Numbered from the stretch's first letter, positions 33,849 to 43,201 are shown. The stretch: DNA of 64,000 nucleotides from Pseudomonas psychrophila (GCF_001043005.1 NZ_JYKZ01000007.1:62001-126000), one strand, 5' to 3'. Made by a program: numbers and translations. Notes: a model not told the origin generated them from the letters alone.

Positions 33849-34943
33849 TCAGGTGTTGGTTTTAAGCTTGGTCCACAGGCGGGTGGTCAAGCGGGCAACC
33901 TTGGCCGGCAGGTCTTCTACGGTGAACAGGGTGTCGATCACTTCCTTGGACGGGTAGATCGCCGAGTCCTGTTTCACGTTTGGCGACAAGTTCGCATCCG
34001 CCGCCTGATTAGGGTTGGCGTAGTGGATCTGGTTGCTGATATTGGCAATCACTTGCGGCGTCAGCAGGTAGTTCATGTAGGTGTAGGCATTCTTTTCATG
34101 AGGCGCGCTTTTGGGCATCACCACCATGTCGAGCCACAGTGTTGAGCCTTCCTTGGGAATCGAGTAGGCGATATTGATCCCGTTCCCGGCTTCCTTGGCA
34201 CTGGCCGCGGCCTGCACGACGTCACCGTTAAAGCCGATCACTGCACAGATATTGCCGTTGGCCAGATCGCTGATGTATTTGGACGCGTGAAAGTATTGAA
34301 CGTATGGCCGGATTTTCAGCAATGCCTGCTCGGCTTTCTTGTAGTCTTCCGGGTCGTGGCTATGGTGCGGCAAACCCAAGTAGTTGAGGGTAATTGGTAG
34401 CACTTGCGTCGGATTGTCGATGATTGCGACCCCGCACTGGCTAAGCTTTTTGATGTTGTTTTCATCAAAAAACAGGCTCCAGGACTGAGTGATATCGGTA
34501 GTACCGAAAATGGCCTTGATCTTCTCTACGTTGTAGCCAATACCCGCCGTACCCCACATGTAGGGGTAACCGTACTGGTTGCCGGGGTCGTTGACTTCGA
34601 GCTTTTTCATCAAGACCGGATCAAGGTTCTTCCAGTTGGGCAGTTGGCTCCTGTCTAGCTTCTGGATGGCGCCGGCCTTGATCAGGCGAGACAGGAAGTG
34701 GTTGGAAGGGCTGACCACGTCATAACCGGTGTTGCCGGTCATCAACTTGGATTCCAGGACTTCGTTGCTGTCATGAATGTCGTACGTTGCCTTGATCCCT
34801 GTTTCCTTGGTGAAGGAAGTCAAGGTGTCGTCAGCGATATAGCCATTCCAGTTAGAGATATTGACGCTCTCGTCCGCGAGGGTGACGGTCGAAAACGCAG
34901 CGAGTATTACCGCAAGGGAAACCGGGTGGATGTACATGTGCAA
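33849..34943 (-). CDS. Polyamine-type periplasmic binding protein (PotF/SpuD-like)
   Basis: Periplasmic solute-binding protein, 364 residues, with a signal peptide ending near TLA-DESVNIS. NISNWNGYIADDT, GYDVVSPSNHFLSRLI, MWGTAGIGYN and ICAVIGFNGDVVQA match spermidine/putrescine binding proteins. It lacks permease and ATPase genes nearby, so it would feed an importer encoded elsewhere. Located 44 bases after an FAD amine oxidase gene, probably co-transcribed with it; the substrate is then likely putrescine or a related amine. Confidence 0.9.
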   Translation of the reverse strand: MHMYIHPVSLAVILAAFSTVTLADESVNISNWNGYIADDTLTSFTKETGIKATYDIHDSNEVLESKLMTGNTGYDVVSPSNHFLSRLIKAGAIQKLDRSQLPNWKNLDPVLMKKLEVNDPGNQYGYPYMWGTAGIGYNVEKIKAIFGTTDITQSWSLFFDENNIKKLSQCGVAIIDNPTQVLPITLNYLGLPHHSHDPEDYKKAEQALLKIRPYVQYFHASKYISDLANGNICAVIGFNGDVVQAAASAKEAGNGINIAYSIPKEGSTLWLDMVVMPKSAPHEKNAYTYMNYLLTPQVIANISNQIHYANPNQAADANLSPNVKQDSAIYPSKEVIDTLFTVEDLPAKVARLTTRLWTKLKTNT

Positions 34944-34987
34944 TCACCTTTTCAAGGAGCTTTTATTCTTTTGTGGTGTGAGAGGTT

Positions 34988-36289
34988 TCAGATTTCTGTC
35001 TTGGCCCTGACCGATTCCATACGCATTCGTAACACCGCGCCGATATCAAAGAACGGGCGGGGCGGAAGCCAGCCAGGCTGGGCTCTGTCCATGACCGACT
35101 TCAGCAGCTCAGAGCTGGCGCCCGATGCCAGTTCGGCGAGCAGACGACCCCACAGGGTGCCGCGGGCAACACCGGAGCCATTGCATCCGGCCACGGCATA
35201 AACGCCGTCTTCGACCTTGGCAAAGTAAGGCTGGCCGCTGCGGGTAGCGCTCAGGTGGCCGGTCCAGGTGTAGTGAATGTCCTGCTCACCAAGCCCGGGG
35301 AAGCGGCGTTGCAAGCCCAGAACATGGTGCTTGCGGCGCTGTATCAAATCACGGTCGGATAAATCCTTGGTGCGGTATTCCGCTGTATTGCGGATCATCA
35401 CCCGACGATCCGGGGTCAGGCGTACCGTGGCGCCCAATGGGCGGGTCGACAGGACGCCCCAAGGCTCAACACTGCCGATGGCCTGGTATTCCTTGTCCGT
35501 CAGGGGGCGTGTCAGGCTGGCGCTGAGCTCCATCGGAAAGGTCGCGCTGTGGTCGATTCCCGCTCGGGGGATAAATGCATTCAGGCATACCAGCACCTGG
35601 CTAGCTTCGATGCTGCCCTGGGTGCCTGCGGCTCGAATCCGCCCGCCACTCAGGCGCTCAAGACCAGTGATCTCGGTGTTTTCAAACAGGGTGAGATTGG
35701 CCGGCAATGAATCCAGCAGGCCTTTCACGTACTTTGCTGGCTGCAGCAAGGCATTGCCATTGCCGCACCAGATCGCGGCCTGGTAATGCCGGGTGCCGAG
35801 CTTTTGTGCCAGTTGCGTGCCTTCCAGAAACTGCGCGCTGGCGCCCACTGCGCTCAGGGTTTTGAGCTTGGCCTCGACATGGTTCAGCTTGGCAGGGTCA
35901 TTGACTGCGAAGTAATAACCCGAGTCCCGGTACTCACACTCGATGCCATGGCGTGCAATACGCATGCGTACCTCTTCGCCCGCGGCCTGGCCAATGGATG
36001 AGTCGACAGCAAATCCTGAAAATCCGCTTTTGCCGATCAGTTCATTGTCGCCAGGGTTTTCGTGGGCCACGGCGTAACCGGAATTGCGCGCTGAAGCCCC
36101 TTGGGCGGCACGTTGCCGGTCGACAACCACGATGCGCGCCTCGGGGTGCAGTTCAGCAAGTGAGTGGGCTGCACTCAGGCCGGTGATACCTGCGCCGATA
36201 ATGAGCCAGTCGGCTTTCTCTGAGCGTGTGAGGTGATCACGGCAAGGGGAGCTTCCAGCAAGCGCAATCCAGCCACATTCATTTTTCAC
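34988..36289 (-). CDS. FAD-dependent amine oxidase (PuuB-like)
   Basis: 433 residues: Rossmann dinucleotide site DWLIIGAGITGLSAAHSLAEL, a DAO-type second half (TWTGHLSATRSGQPYFAKVEDGVYAVAGCNGSGVARGTLWGRLLAEL) that binds FAD near the C-terminus. The group includes gamma-glutamylputrescine oxidase PuuB. The neighbouring PotF-like binding protein supports an amine substrate. Divergent LysR regulator at 36448 probably controls both. The first ~25 residues (CGWIALAGSSPCRDHLTRS) are an unusual N-terminus but common in this subgroup. Confidence 0.88.
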   Translation of the reverse strand: MKNECGWIALAGSSPCRDHLTRSEKADWLIIGAGITGLSAAHSLAELHPEARIVVVDRQRAAQGASARNSGYAVAHENPGDNELIGKSGFSGFAVDSSIGQAAGEEVRMRIARHGIECEYRDSGYYFAVNDPAKLNHVEAKLKTLSAVGASAQFLEGTQLAQKLGTRHYQAAIWCGNGNALLQPAKYVKGLLDSLPANLTLFENTEITGLERLSGGRIRAAGTQGSIEASQVLVCLNAFIPRAGIDHSATFPMELSASLTRPLTDKEYQAIGSVEPWGVLSTRPLGATVRLTPDRRVMIRNTAEYRTKDLSDRDLIQRRKHHVLGLQRRFPGLGEQDIHYTWTGHLSATRSGQPYFAKVEDGVYAVAGCNGSGVARGTLWGRLLAELASGASSELLKSVMDRAQPGWLPPRPFFDIGAVLRMRMESVRAKTEI

Positions 36290-36405
36290 GTTTCACCTCA
36301 TTTAACTGTTGTTCAGATCGTCCTCTGGCTTTAATACATGCGCTATTTGCATGGCTGCCTGGAGGTGACGCTCTCTATAGCTGGAATTTATGCCGGATCT
36401 GGTGA

Positions 36406-36421
36406 TATAACCAACGTTATA
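36406..36421. promoter_or_regulatory. 6-bp inverted repeat before the LysR gene
   Basis: Arms TATAAC and GTTATA around CAAC, 27 bases before the LysR start and within the region shared with the divergent amine-oxidase operon. It resembles a LysR-type site (T-N11-A) and may serve both genes. Judged by eye only. Confidence 0.5.
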
Positions 36422-36447
36422 AATTCATTGATTGATTCTGAAAACGC

Positions 36448-37320
36448 ATGGATAAAATCCGCCACGTACCCTCGCTCCAGGGATTGCAGGCGCTGGTCGA
36501 GGTTGCAGACTCGGGCAGCTTCACTCAGGCCGCGCAAACCCTGTGCCTGACTCAAAGTGCTGTCAGCCGCAAGATTCAGCAACTTGAAGCGCATTTCGGT
36601 GTTGCACTGTTTGCCCGAACAAGCCGCAACGTGCGAATGACAGGCGAAGGTGAGCAGGTGCTGGCCAGTGCCCGCAGTATTCTTGAACAATTGAAAGTGC
36701 TTGAAGACCGGCTTTCGCCGCAAAAGCGGCCATTTAGAATTCGCATGCATGTTTCGCTGGCCGTTCGCTGGTTATTGCCAAAGCTGAGCGACTTTTACCT
36801 GCAGCATCCGGACATCGCCTTGTCGATTGAGACGGTCGCAACCGAGATAGTCGAGCCGGCTAGCGACAGCGACGCCTACATCCTTTACCTGCCAAGGCCA
36901 TCGAGCGATCCAGCGTGCATGGTGCTGTTTGACGAGGCACTGGTGCCGGTGTGCGCGCCGGACCTGGGGCCGCTGACATCCATGGCAGACCTTGTGCACT
37001 TTGCGCTGCTGCATCGTTCAGCCGACCAGCAAGCCTGGACTGACTGGTTGGCGGCAAACGAAGGCAAATCGCTGCAGGCCTACAGGCATATTCCGTTCAA
37101 TCTCGACGAACTGGCACTGGATGCCGCAGCGCGGGGCCTGGGTGTGGCGGTGACCGACATGACCCTGGCGGCAGAGTCCATTCAACGCGGGGTGTTGATT
37201 GTCCCGTTCGGCGAGCCGTTAAAGACCGGCGGTAACTATTCTCTGTGCCTGCAGCCGTCGGCCAACTCGCATCCGGCGCGTTCCGAAGTGCTGCAATGGT
37301 TTGCCCGGCAGGCCGAGTGA
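36448..37320 (+). CDS. LysR-family regulator (GcvA/AmpR-like)
   Basis: 290 residues with an N-terminal helix-turn-helix (SLQGLQALVEVADSGSFTQAAQTLCLTQSAVSRKIQQLE) and a substrate-binding domain. The 'MDKIRHVPSLQGLQAL' start and 'VTDMTLAAESIQRGVLIVPF' C-terminus fit the GcvA/AmpR-type group. It diverges from the amine oxidase/polyamine-binding operon, which it most likely controls, with an inverted repeat between. Ligand unknown. Confidence 0.9.
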   Translation: MDKIRHVPSLQGLQALVEVADSGSFTQAAQTLCLTQSAVSRKIQQLEAHFGVALFARTSRNVRMTGEGEQVLASARSILEQLKVLEDRLSPQKRPFRIRMHVSLAVRWLLPKLSDFYLQHPDIALSIETVATEIVEPASDSDAYILYLPRPSSDPACMVLFDEALVPVCAPDLGPLTSMADLVHFALLHRSADQQAWTDWLAANEGKSLQAYRHIPFNLDELALDAAARGLGVAVTDMTLAAESIQRGVLIVPFGEPLKTGGNYSLCLQPSANSHPARSEVLQWFARQAE

Positions 37321-37599
37321 TAATGGAAGACTTGTTAAATTTTGTAATAAGTCTTCTCGCAGGAATATTTATAAATCGCTGTAGGATTGCCTCCCCAATT
37401 CAATACAGGTTTGTATGAACGCCCTACAGGAACCACCCAGTCGCAGCTCTGAGCCTGCGCCCCTTCTTCGCTTGATCACCTCTGTCGAGCGTGCCTTACC
37501 TTTCTCCAGCCCTTCGTTTTGCGATAGCACATCCGTTGCTACGCTTGCCCGTGCGCGCTCGTCGTTAACCCTGAACCTTCGTGAGATTGACTGATACCT
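37321..37599 (+). other. 279-bp leader region upstream of the TerC gene, structured
   Basis: No gene. Just after the LysR stop is an 8-bp hairpin (GAAGACTT/AAGTCTTC, 37326-37356). Further on, CTGTAGG (37379-37385) pairs with CCTACAG (37423-37429), with a smaller ATAC/GTAT hairpin inside. TerC-type genes often have an Mn-sensing yybP-ykoY leader, but I do not see its GGGGAGUA core, so I describe this only as a possible structured leader. Confidence 0.4.
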
Positions 37600-39162
37600 A
37601 TGGAATGGATTGCAGATCCCACGGCCTGGCTCGGCCTGTTGACGTTGATTGTGCTGGAACTGGTACTGGGCATTGATAACTTGGTGTTTATCGCCATCCT
37701 GGCAGACAAGTTGCCGCCGGAGCAGCGCGATCGTGCCCGGGTCATTGGTCTTACGCTTGCACTGGTGATGCGTCTGGGCCTGCTGGCCAGCATCTCGTGG
37801 ATCGTCACGCTGACGGCGCCGTTGTTTGAAGTGTTCGACAAATCGTTCTCGGGTCGCGACCTGATCATGCTGTTCGGCGGCCTGTTTCTGTTGTTCAAGG
37901 CGACGATGGAGTTGCATGAACGACTGGAAGGGCATGTGGCCGAACGCACATCAAGCATGGGCTACGCCATGTTCTGGCCGATCGTGGCGCAGATTGTGGT
38001 TCTGGACGCTGTGTTTTCCATGGACGCGGTGATTACCGCCGTTGGTATGGTTGATCACCTGTCTGTGATGATGATCGCGGTGGTGTTCTCGATCGGCTTG
38101 ATGATTATTGCCAGTAAACCCCTGACCAAATTCGTCAACAGTCACCCTACGGTGATCATGCTGTGTCTTGGCTTCCTGATGATGATCGGTTTCAGCTTGA
38201 CCGCTGAAGGCCTGGGCTTCCACATTCCTAAAGGCTATCTATATGCCGCCATCGGCTTCTCGATTTTGATCGAAGTGCTGAACCAGATTGCTCGTGCGCG
38301 TCGCAAGAAAAGCGTGCAGGGCCTGCGCCCGATGCGTGAGCGAACCGCTCATGCGGTGATGCGTTTGCTGGGCGGCCGGACCTTGAGTGCAGATGAAGTG
38401 GGCGAAGACATTGCTGACATGCTTGAAGGCGGGAGTGAAAAGGACGTCTTCCATCGCCGCGAACGGGTGATGATCAGTGGCGTACTGCAACTGGCAGAGC
38501 GCCCGATTCGTACGGTGATGACGCCACGGGCCGAGATCGATCATATCGATCTGGCTGATTCAGCAGACACTATTCGCACGACGCTGATGCACTCCTCGTA
38601 CTCCCGATTGCCTCTGATCCGGGAAGGGCGCGTTGACGAGCCGTTGGGTTTTGTTCACAAGAAGGAGTTGCTCAAAGAGCTGCTGGCAGGTCACGAACCT
38701 GATTTAGAGGCCATGGCGCGCAAGACCATCAACCTGCTGGACAGTTTCACGATCCTCAATGCGCTGGAACAGATGCGCAAAGAGTCGACGCACATTGCGT
38801 TCGTGATTAACGAGTTCGGCGACTTTATTGGGCTGTTGACCATGACCGATATTCTGGAATCCATTGCCGGTGAGTTGCCGGATGCCAGCGAGATCGAAGG
38901 GCCAAATATCGTTGCACGTGAGGATGGTTACCTGGTCAGTGGTGCATTGAACCTGAGCCAGATCCGTCAGCACATCGGCTTTGCGGGCAAGGCTACGGAT
39001 GACTATCAGACAATAGCCGGGATGGTGATGAGTTTGCTGGATCGCCTGCCGATGATTGGCGACAAGCTGGAGTGGGAAGGCTGGACCATGACTGTGGTCG
39101 AGGTAGAGGAGCGTCGGGTGACGCGGGTGTTGCTGAGCAAGCCTGCAGAGGTTTTGGCTTAG
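37600..39162 (+). CDS. TerC-family membrane protein fused to CBS and CorC/HlyC domains (YoaE-like)
   Basis: 520 residues. The N-terminal TerC domain (about 1-235) has seven helices with the acidic metal-type motifs ELVLGIDNLVFIAI and VVLDAVFSMDAVITAV. A linker leads to a CBS pair (about 300-420, e.g. VMTPRAEIDHID and THIAFVINEFGDFIGLLTMTDIL) and a C-terminal CorC/HlyC transporter-associated domain. The layout is that of the YoaE/YegH class. TerC proteins are tied to Mn or other metal export; that role is inferred for this one. A REP-like sequence and hairpin follow. Confidence 0.92.
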   Translation: MEWIADPTAWLGLLTLIVLELVLGIDNLVFIAILADKLPPEQRDRARVIGLTLALVMRLGLLASISWIVTLTAPLFEVFDKSFSGRDLIMLFGGLFLLFKATMELHERLEGHVAERTSSMGYAMFWPIVAQIVVLDAVFSMDAVITAVGMVDHLSVMMIAVVFSIGLMIIASKPLTKFVNSHPTVIMLCLGFLMMIGFSLTAEGLGFHIPKGYLYAAIGFSILIEVLNQIARARRKKSVQGLRPMRERTAHAVMRLLGGRTLSADEVGEDIADMLEGGSEKDVFHRRERVMISGVLQLAERPIRTVMTPRAEIDHIDLADSADTIRTTLMHSSYSRLPLIREGRVDEPLGFVHKKELLKELLAGHEPDLEAMARKTINLLDSFTILNALEQMRKESTHIAFVINEFGDFIGLLTMTDILESIAGELPDASEIEGPNIVAREDGYLVSGALNLSQIRQHIGFAGKATDDYQTIAGMVMSLLDRLPMIGDKLEWEGWTMTVVEVEERRVTRVLLSKPAEVLA

Positions 39163-39173
39163 ACATAGAACCT

Positions 39174-39232
39174 GTGGGAGCCGGGCTTGCCCGCGATGGC
39201 AACACCTCGGTCAGTCAGACCGAGGTATTGCC
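39174..39232. terminator. REP-like sequence followed by a strong hairpin
   Basis: 39174-39200 carries the GTGGGAGCCGGGCTTGCCCG type of Pseudomonas REP. It overlaps a hairpin with arms ACCTCGGTC/GACCGAGGT (39204-39226) extended by GGCAA/TTGCC. It lies between the convergent TerC and gcd genes, so it probably ends both transcripts. Confidence 0.75.
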
Positions 39233-39249
39233 TCCCATAAGGGTAGTGT

Positions 39250-41670
39250 TTACTGGCTGTCAGGTAGCGCGTAAGCGATCACGTAATCGCCACGATCAGG
39301 CGACTGACGTGCACCACCAGCCGTGATGACGATGTATTGCTTGCCTGTTTTAGGCGACACAAATGTCATCGGGCCACCTTGGCTGCCGACTGGCAAGCGG
39401 GCTTTCCAGGCTTCTTCGCCGTTGGCGGAGTTGAAGGCGCGCAGGTAGTAGTCCTGAGTGCCGGCGATAAACACCAGGCCACCTTGAGTGGACAGCGTAC
39501 CGCCCAGTGTCGGCATGCCTATTGGCAGTTGCAGACCCATTTTGATGCCCATCGGGCCGGTGTCCTGAACGGTGCCAACCGGCACTTGCCACGCGATTTT
39601 CTGAGTCTTCATGTCGATGGCAGTCAGCGTCCCGAAAGGCGGCGCCTGGCACGGAATGCCTGCCACCGACAGGAAGCGGTTTTTGTTCACGGCATAAGGC
39701 GTACCCTTGAGCGGAACTGCGCCCATGCCGGTGTTCAGGGCTTCGCCGCCGGAAGAAGCCTTGGCGTCTTTTTCTTGCGGCACCATCTGTACCCACAAGC
39801 CCAGACGCATATCGTTGACGAAGATAAAGCCGTGTACCGGGTCAGTCGACAGGCTGCCCCAGTTCATGCCGCCAAGCGATCCGGGGAAGCTCAACGACAC
39901 GTCAGTGCCCGGCGCGGTGTACAGACCTTCGTAACGCATTTTCTTGAACGAGATGCGGCACAGCATTTGATCGAAAGGGGTTGCACCCCACATGTCCGAC
40001 TCAGTCAGTGTTTGCGCGCCAATTTGTGGCATGCCCACGGACTTTGGCTGAGTCAGCGAGTAGGGTTCGTCAGGGATATTCGACGGTTTGACCGCAACTT
40101 CTTCGACTTTAGTCAGTGGCTGGCCAGTGTGGCGATCCAGCACAAAAATCTGTCCTGCCTTGGTACCGATCACCAGGGCTGGCACCTTGCTGCCATCTGG
40201 CTTGGCAAAGTCGATCAGGCTTGGCTGCATCGGCAGGTCGAAGTCCCACAGGTCATTGTGGACCGTCTGGTAAACCCATTTTTCTTCACCGGTGGTAGCG
40301 TTCAACGCCAACACGGATGCGCCGTACTTGTGATCCAGGGCTGTACGCTCAACGCCGTAGATGTCAGTGGACGAACTGCCCATCGGCAAGAACACCGTGT
40401 TCATCAGCGGGTCATAAGACATGGGTGCCCAGCTGTTGGGCGTGCTGCGAACGTAAGTCTTGCCGTCAGCCGGAGCTTGTTTGTCTTGCGGGTTGCCCGG
40501 ATCAAAAGCCCAGCGCATGGCGCCAGTCATCACGTCGAAACCACGTATCACGCCACCAGGCATGTCGGCCTGCACGTTATCGGCAACACGGCCGCCAACT
40601 ACCACTGTAGTGCCCGCCATCAGGGGTGCCGACGACAGCTGGTAGTAGGAATCAGGCACATTGCCCAGTCCAGCCTTGAGATCAACCTGGCCATTGGTGC
40701 CGAAGTCCGGGCAGAACTGGCCGGTATCCGCGTCCACAGCAATCAGGCGAGCATCGATGGTGTTGGTCAGCAGACGACGCTGACATGCAGCACCAGGGGC
40801 AACCGTTACCGCTGCTGCCGGAGTGCTGCCGTCAGTAGGCTGGGTGACGGCGCTCGTGGCGTCAAAATAGGCCAGGCCGCGGCAACGCTGCCAAACTGCC
40901 GACTGTGCATTGATGTTGTTTTTCCACAGCTCTTTACCTGTATCGGCATCCAGAGCAATGAGGTTGTTGTGGGGTGTGCAGATAAAAACCTTGTCGCCCA
41001 CTTGCAGAGGGGTCATCTGGTCTTCAGCACCATTGCCGTTGCTGATTGCAACGTCACCGGTCTGGTAGGTCCAGGCTGGCACCAGTTTGGATACGTTGCT
41101 GCGGTTGATTTGGTCCAGCGCAGCAAAGCGGCTGCCACCCTCGTCGTTACCGTAATGCGCCCAGTCTTTCTGGGCTTTGTCCGGATCGACCTTGGTCAGG
41201 CCAGGGCCATTGCCGGTTGGCGCGACCGAAGCGTGGGGCTGGAACATTCCCCAGGCACCGGCAGTGATGGCTACAGCCAGCACCGCGCTCAGCCCGTATC
41301 CAGCGTTGCCGCTGAGTCCGTTGGCCTTGCGCAGGGTCGGGTAAACCAGCGCCACGACAAGGCTCAGTACGGCGAGGGCGAACAGGCGCGAAACCAGCGG
41401 CCAGAACACCAGTCCGGCATCGACCAGCGCCCAGATGACACTGGCCACCATCACGGCGGCGAACAGCCAGGCACCTGCCAGACGCTTTTTGAACAAGAGT
41501 ATGGACGAAGCAACCATACCGAGGCCTGCGAGCAGGAAGTACAGGCTGCCACCCAGCGTGGCGAGGTAACCACCACCGGCTACAAAGAGCAATCCGAAGA
41601 CAAGCACACCGAGAGCGGCGACCCAGATGGGCCAACGGCTTACAGCTGCCGAAGGTTGAGCATTAATCAT
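39250..41670 (-). CDS. gcd: Membrane-bound PQQ glucose dehydrogenase Gcd
   Basis: Periplasm-facing quinoprotein that oxidises glucose to gluconate and passes electrons to ubiquinone. 806 residues: five N-terminal membrane helices (up to about residue 140), then an eight-bladed PQQ domain (WTYQTGDVAISNGNGAEDQMTPLQ, GRVADNVQADMPGGVIRGFD, DLPMQPSLIDFAKPDG, GGMNWGSLSTDP). Length and order are those of Gcd. Single gene transcript. This is the first step of the direct oxidative pathway that acidifies soil in many pseudomonads. Confidence 0.95.
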   Translation of the reverse strand: MINAQPSAAVSRWPIWVAALGVLVFGLLFVAGGGYLATLGGSLYFLLAGLGMVASSILLFKKRLAGAWLFAAVMVASVIWALVDAGLVFWPLVSRLFALAVLSLVVALVYPTLRKANGLSGNAGYGLSAVLAVAITAGAWGMFQPHASVAPTGNGPGLTKVDPDKAQKDWAHYGNDEGGSRFAALDQINRSNVSKLVPAWTYQTGDVAISNGNGAEDQMTPLQVGDKVFICTPHNNLIALDADTGKELWKNNINAQSAVWQRCRGLAYFDATSAVTQPTDGSTPAAAVTVAPGAACQRRLLTNTIDARLIAVDADTGQFCPDFGTNGQVDLKAGLGNVPDSYYQLSSAPLMAGTTVVVGGRVADNVQADMPGGVIRGFDVMTGAMRWAFDPGNPQDKQAPADGKTYVRSTPNSWAPMSYDPLMNTVFLPMGSSSTDIYGVERTALDHKYGASVLALNATTGEEKWVYQTVHNDLWDFDLPMQPSLIDFAKPDGSKVPALVIGTKAGQIFVLDRHTGQPLTKVEEVAVKPSNIPDEPYSLTQPKSVGMPQIGAQTLTESDMWGATPFDQMLCRISFKKMRYEGLYTAPGTDVSLSFPGSLGGMNWGSLSTDPVHGFIFVNDMRLGLWVQMVPQEKDAKASSGGEALNTGMGAVPLKGTPYAVNKNRFLSVAGIPCQAPPFGTLTAIDMKTQKIAWQVPVGTVQDTGPMGIKMGLQLPIGMPTLGGTLSTQGGLVFIAGTQDYYLRAFNSANGEEAWKARLPVGSQGGPMTFVSPKTGKQYIVITAGGARQSPDRGDYVIAYALPDSQ

Positions 41671-41971
41671 TTTTCATGACCCTATTGATGCATGAACGGT
41701 TGGGAGGAGGGTATAGCGTTTAACTGTAGCGGCTTGCAGGCCAGGCGCAGGCGAGTCCGGAGGTTCTTCACGTCGTCGAGCTCCATGCAGGGCTGGTCAA
41801 CAGCACGAGAACCGACCAGAATAGTTATGTACTAAACAGTTAGTTTCCTAACTTTAACAAAAACGCGGCCCTGCGACAAATTGTCAGTGCCGGACGACAG
41901 GAGAGGGGGAAGGGAGGGGGCGTGCGTCAGCCCAAGGCAAAGCCTGCGCACGCCCACTTTTTAGCGCTCTG
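41671..41971. other. Intergenic region upstream of gcd
   Basis: No gene seen. The gcd promoter should lie in it. At 41824-41860 is an AT-rich stretch with ACTAA-ACAG-TTAGT, which resembles half of the larger palindrome at 43370-43411. A G-rich tract (GGAGAGGGGGAAGGGAGGGGG) lies at about 41900-41920. The isochorismatase-like gene ends at its far end. Confidence 0.5.
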
Positions 41972-42490
41972 CTAGAAATGCCAGTCCTCAGCCTTGATCA
42001 ACTGGCAGAAAGGCCCGGCAAGGGTGGCGTTGTGATGAGCCACGATATCCTGGGCTGTCAGGGCCGGGGTGTCTGAGCAAGTATGGCCGTCGGCGATCAG
42101 CACGGCATCGAACCCCAGGTCGCGGGCAGCCCGGCACGTACTGTCGACGCAATATTGAGTCTTCATGCCTGCGATGACCACGCCGGTGGCACCGCAAGCG
42201 CGTAAGTTTTCCGCCAGCCCGGTCAGTGTGAAAGCGTTGGGGCGATTTTTTTCAAACACCACTTCGCCACCCGCTAACTTGAGTTCCGGTGCAAGCTCCG
42301 TCAACGGACTGCCGGGTTCGATGGGAGATCCGACAGGGCCTGTATGGCGCGCCAGAAATATCGTTGCACCTGCGCTACGGGCTTTGTCCATCAGGCTGTT
42401 GACCGTTTCCAGCAACTCCTCGCTGCGCCATGGCTTGTCAGGGCCGTGAACGAGTCCGACCTGGACGTCCAGAATCAAAAGGGCGTACAT
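41972..42490 (-). CDS. Isochorismatase-family cysteine hydrolase
   Basis: 172 residues with the family triad: Asp in MYALLILDVQVGL, Lys in FEKNRPNAF and Cys in TQYCVDSTCRAARDLGF. These enzymes hydrolyse amides or nicotinamide-like substrates; the actual one is not known. AAGGAG lies 8 bases before the ATG at 42490, so I reject a start 11 codons upstream. Single gene, separated from the cupin gene by a terminator. Confidence 0.88.
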   Translation of the reverse strand: MYALLILDVQVGLVHGPDKPWRSEELLETVNSLMDKARSAGATIFLARHTGPVGSPIEPGSPLTELAPELKLAGGEVVFEKNRPNAFTLTGLAENLRACGATGVVIAGMKTQYCVDSTCRAARDLGFDAVLIADGHTCSDTPALTAQDIVAHHNATLAGPFCQLIKAEDWHF

Positions 42491-42534
42491 GGGTGCATCT
42501 CCTTGCATAGTAGCCAGCGACACAAGGGCATAAA

Positions 42535-42564
42535 AAAGGCCCTGTCCATCGCTGGCGGGCCTTT
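42535..42564 (-). terminator. Rho-independent terminator for the cupin gene
   Basis: AAAGGCCC pairs with GGGCCTTT over a 14-base loop. Read on the minus strand, it runs into TTTTTT (six T's), about 155 bases after the cupin stop and before the isochorismatase-like start. Confidence 0.75.
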
Positions 42565-42718
42565 GAAGTTCGTTTGCTATTGGCTCACGACACCTCGCAC
42601 GCTCCGCATTTAGCGGTCGTGGTCGGGGTGGTGGTCAATGTGCGGTAATAATCTGTCATCAATTCACACTAGCAATATCGCAGCAAGCTGACAAGCCAGT
42701 ACTGGGGCCTGAAATCTG

Positions 42719-43201
42719 TCACGAATAGGGAATGCCATCTTTGTGGGTGAAATGCCATTTGCCGTCAGCCCCGGTAACGGCTTGTATGTCGTCAGAAGGA
42801 TAATTCACGCGGTCCCCTGTGCTTCGATCGCCGACCTCAAGAATGACGCAGGTTACGTCAGTTCTATTCTCAAGATGGTGAGCGACACCTTTGGCAGGGA
42901 AGCCGGCAATCATTCCCGGAGCCAGTTGCAGCGACTCATCCGCCTGAAATAAGGTCGGATGACCCTCCAGTACATAGATGAACTCGTCTTGCAGCTCGTG
43001 AGAATGGTGAAGAGACGAAATACTTCCTGGAGGTAAGTGGATCAGGTTTACGCCAAAATTCTTGAGGTTGAAGAGGTCGCCCAAGGGCCTTTTCTGGCGG
43101 GCCTGCATGAGTGAAGCAAAAGGCTCAGGGTAATTGCTGGAGCGAATTCTCTCTGGCGCATCGAGCGCATAGAGGGGGCCTGAGAACGGGGTATGGGCCA
43201 A
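42719..43201 (-). CDS. Cupin-domain protein
   Basis: A single-domain cupin with motif 1 HHSHELQDEFIYVLEG (HxH, E and G) and motif 2 PAKGVAHHLENRT. Metal-dependent binding or isomerase-type activity is possible; function unknown. The best start is a TTG at 43201 with GGAGGG 7 bases upstream (160 residues); no ATG is nearby in frame for 30 residues. An 18-bp inverted repeat lies about 170 bases upstream. Confidence 0.82.
   Translation of the reverse strand: MAHTPFSGPLYALDAPERIRSSNYPEPFASLMQARQKRPLGDLFNLKNFGVNLIHLPPGSISSLHHSHELQDEFIYVLEGHPTLFQADESLQLAPGMIAGFPAKGVAHHLENRTDVTCVILEVGDRSTGDRVNYPSDDIQAVTGADGKWHFTHKDGIPYS

Noticed and set aside
37370..37600. yybP-ykoY manganese riboswitch upstream of the TerC gene
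   Set aside because: The conserved core sequence of that riboswitch is not present; only generic hairpins are seen.
39337..41679. A 780-codon plus-strand frame covering gcd
   Set aside because: It is the antisense of gcd. The product is His/Arg/Gln-rich with no domain, as expected for a high-GC gene read backwards.
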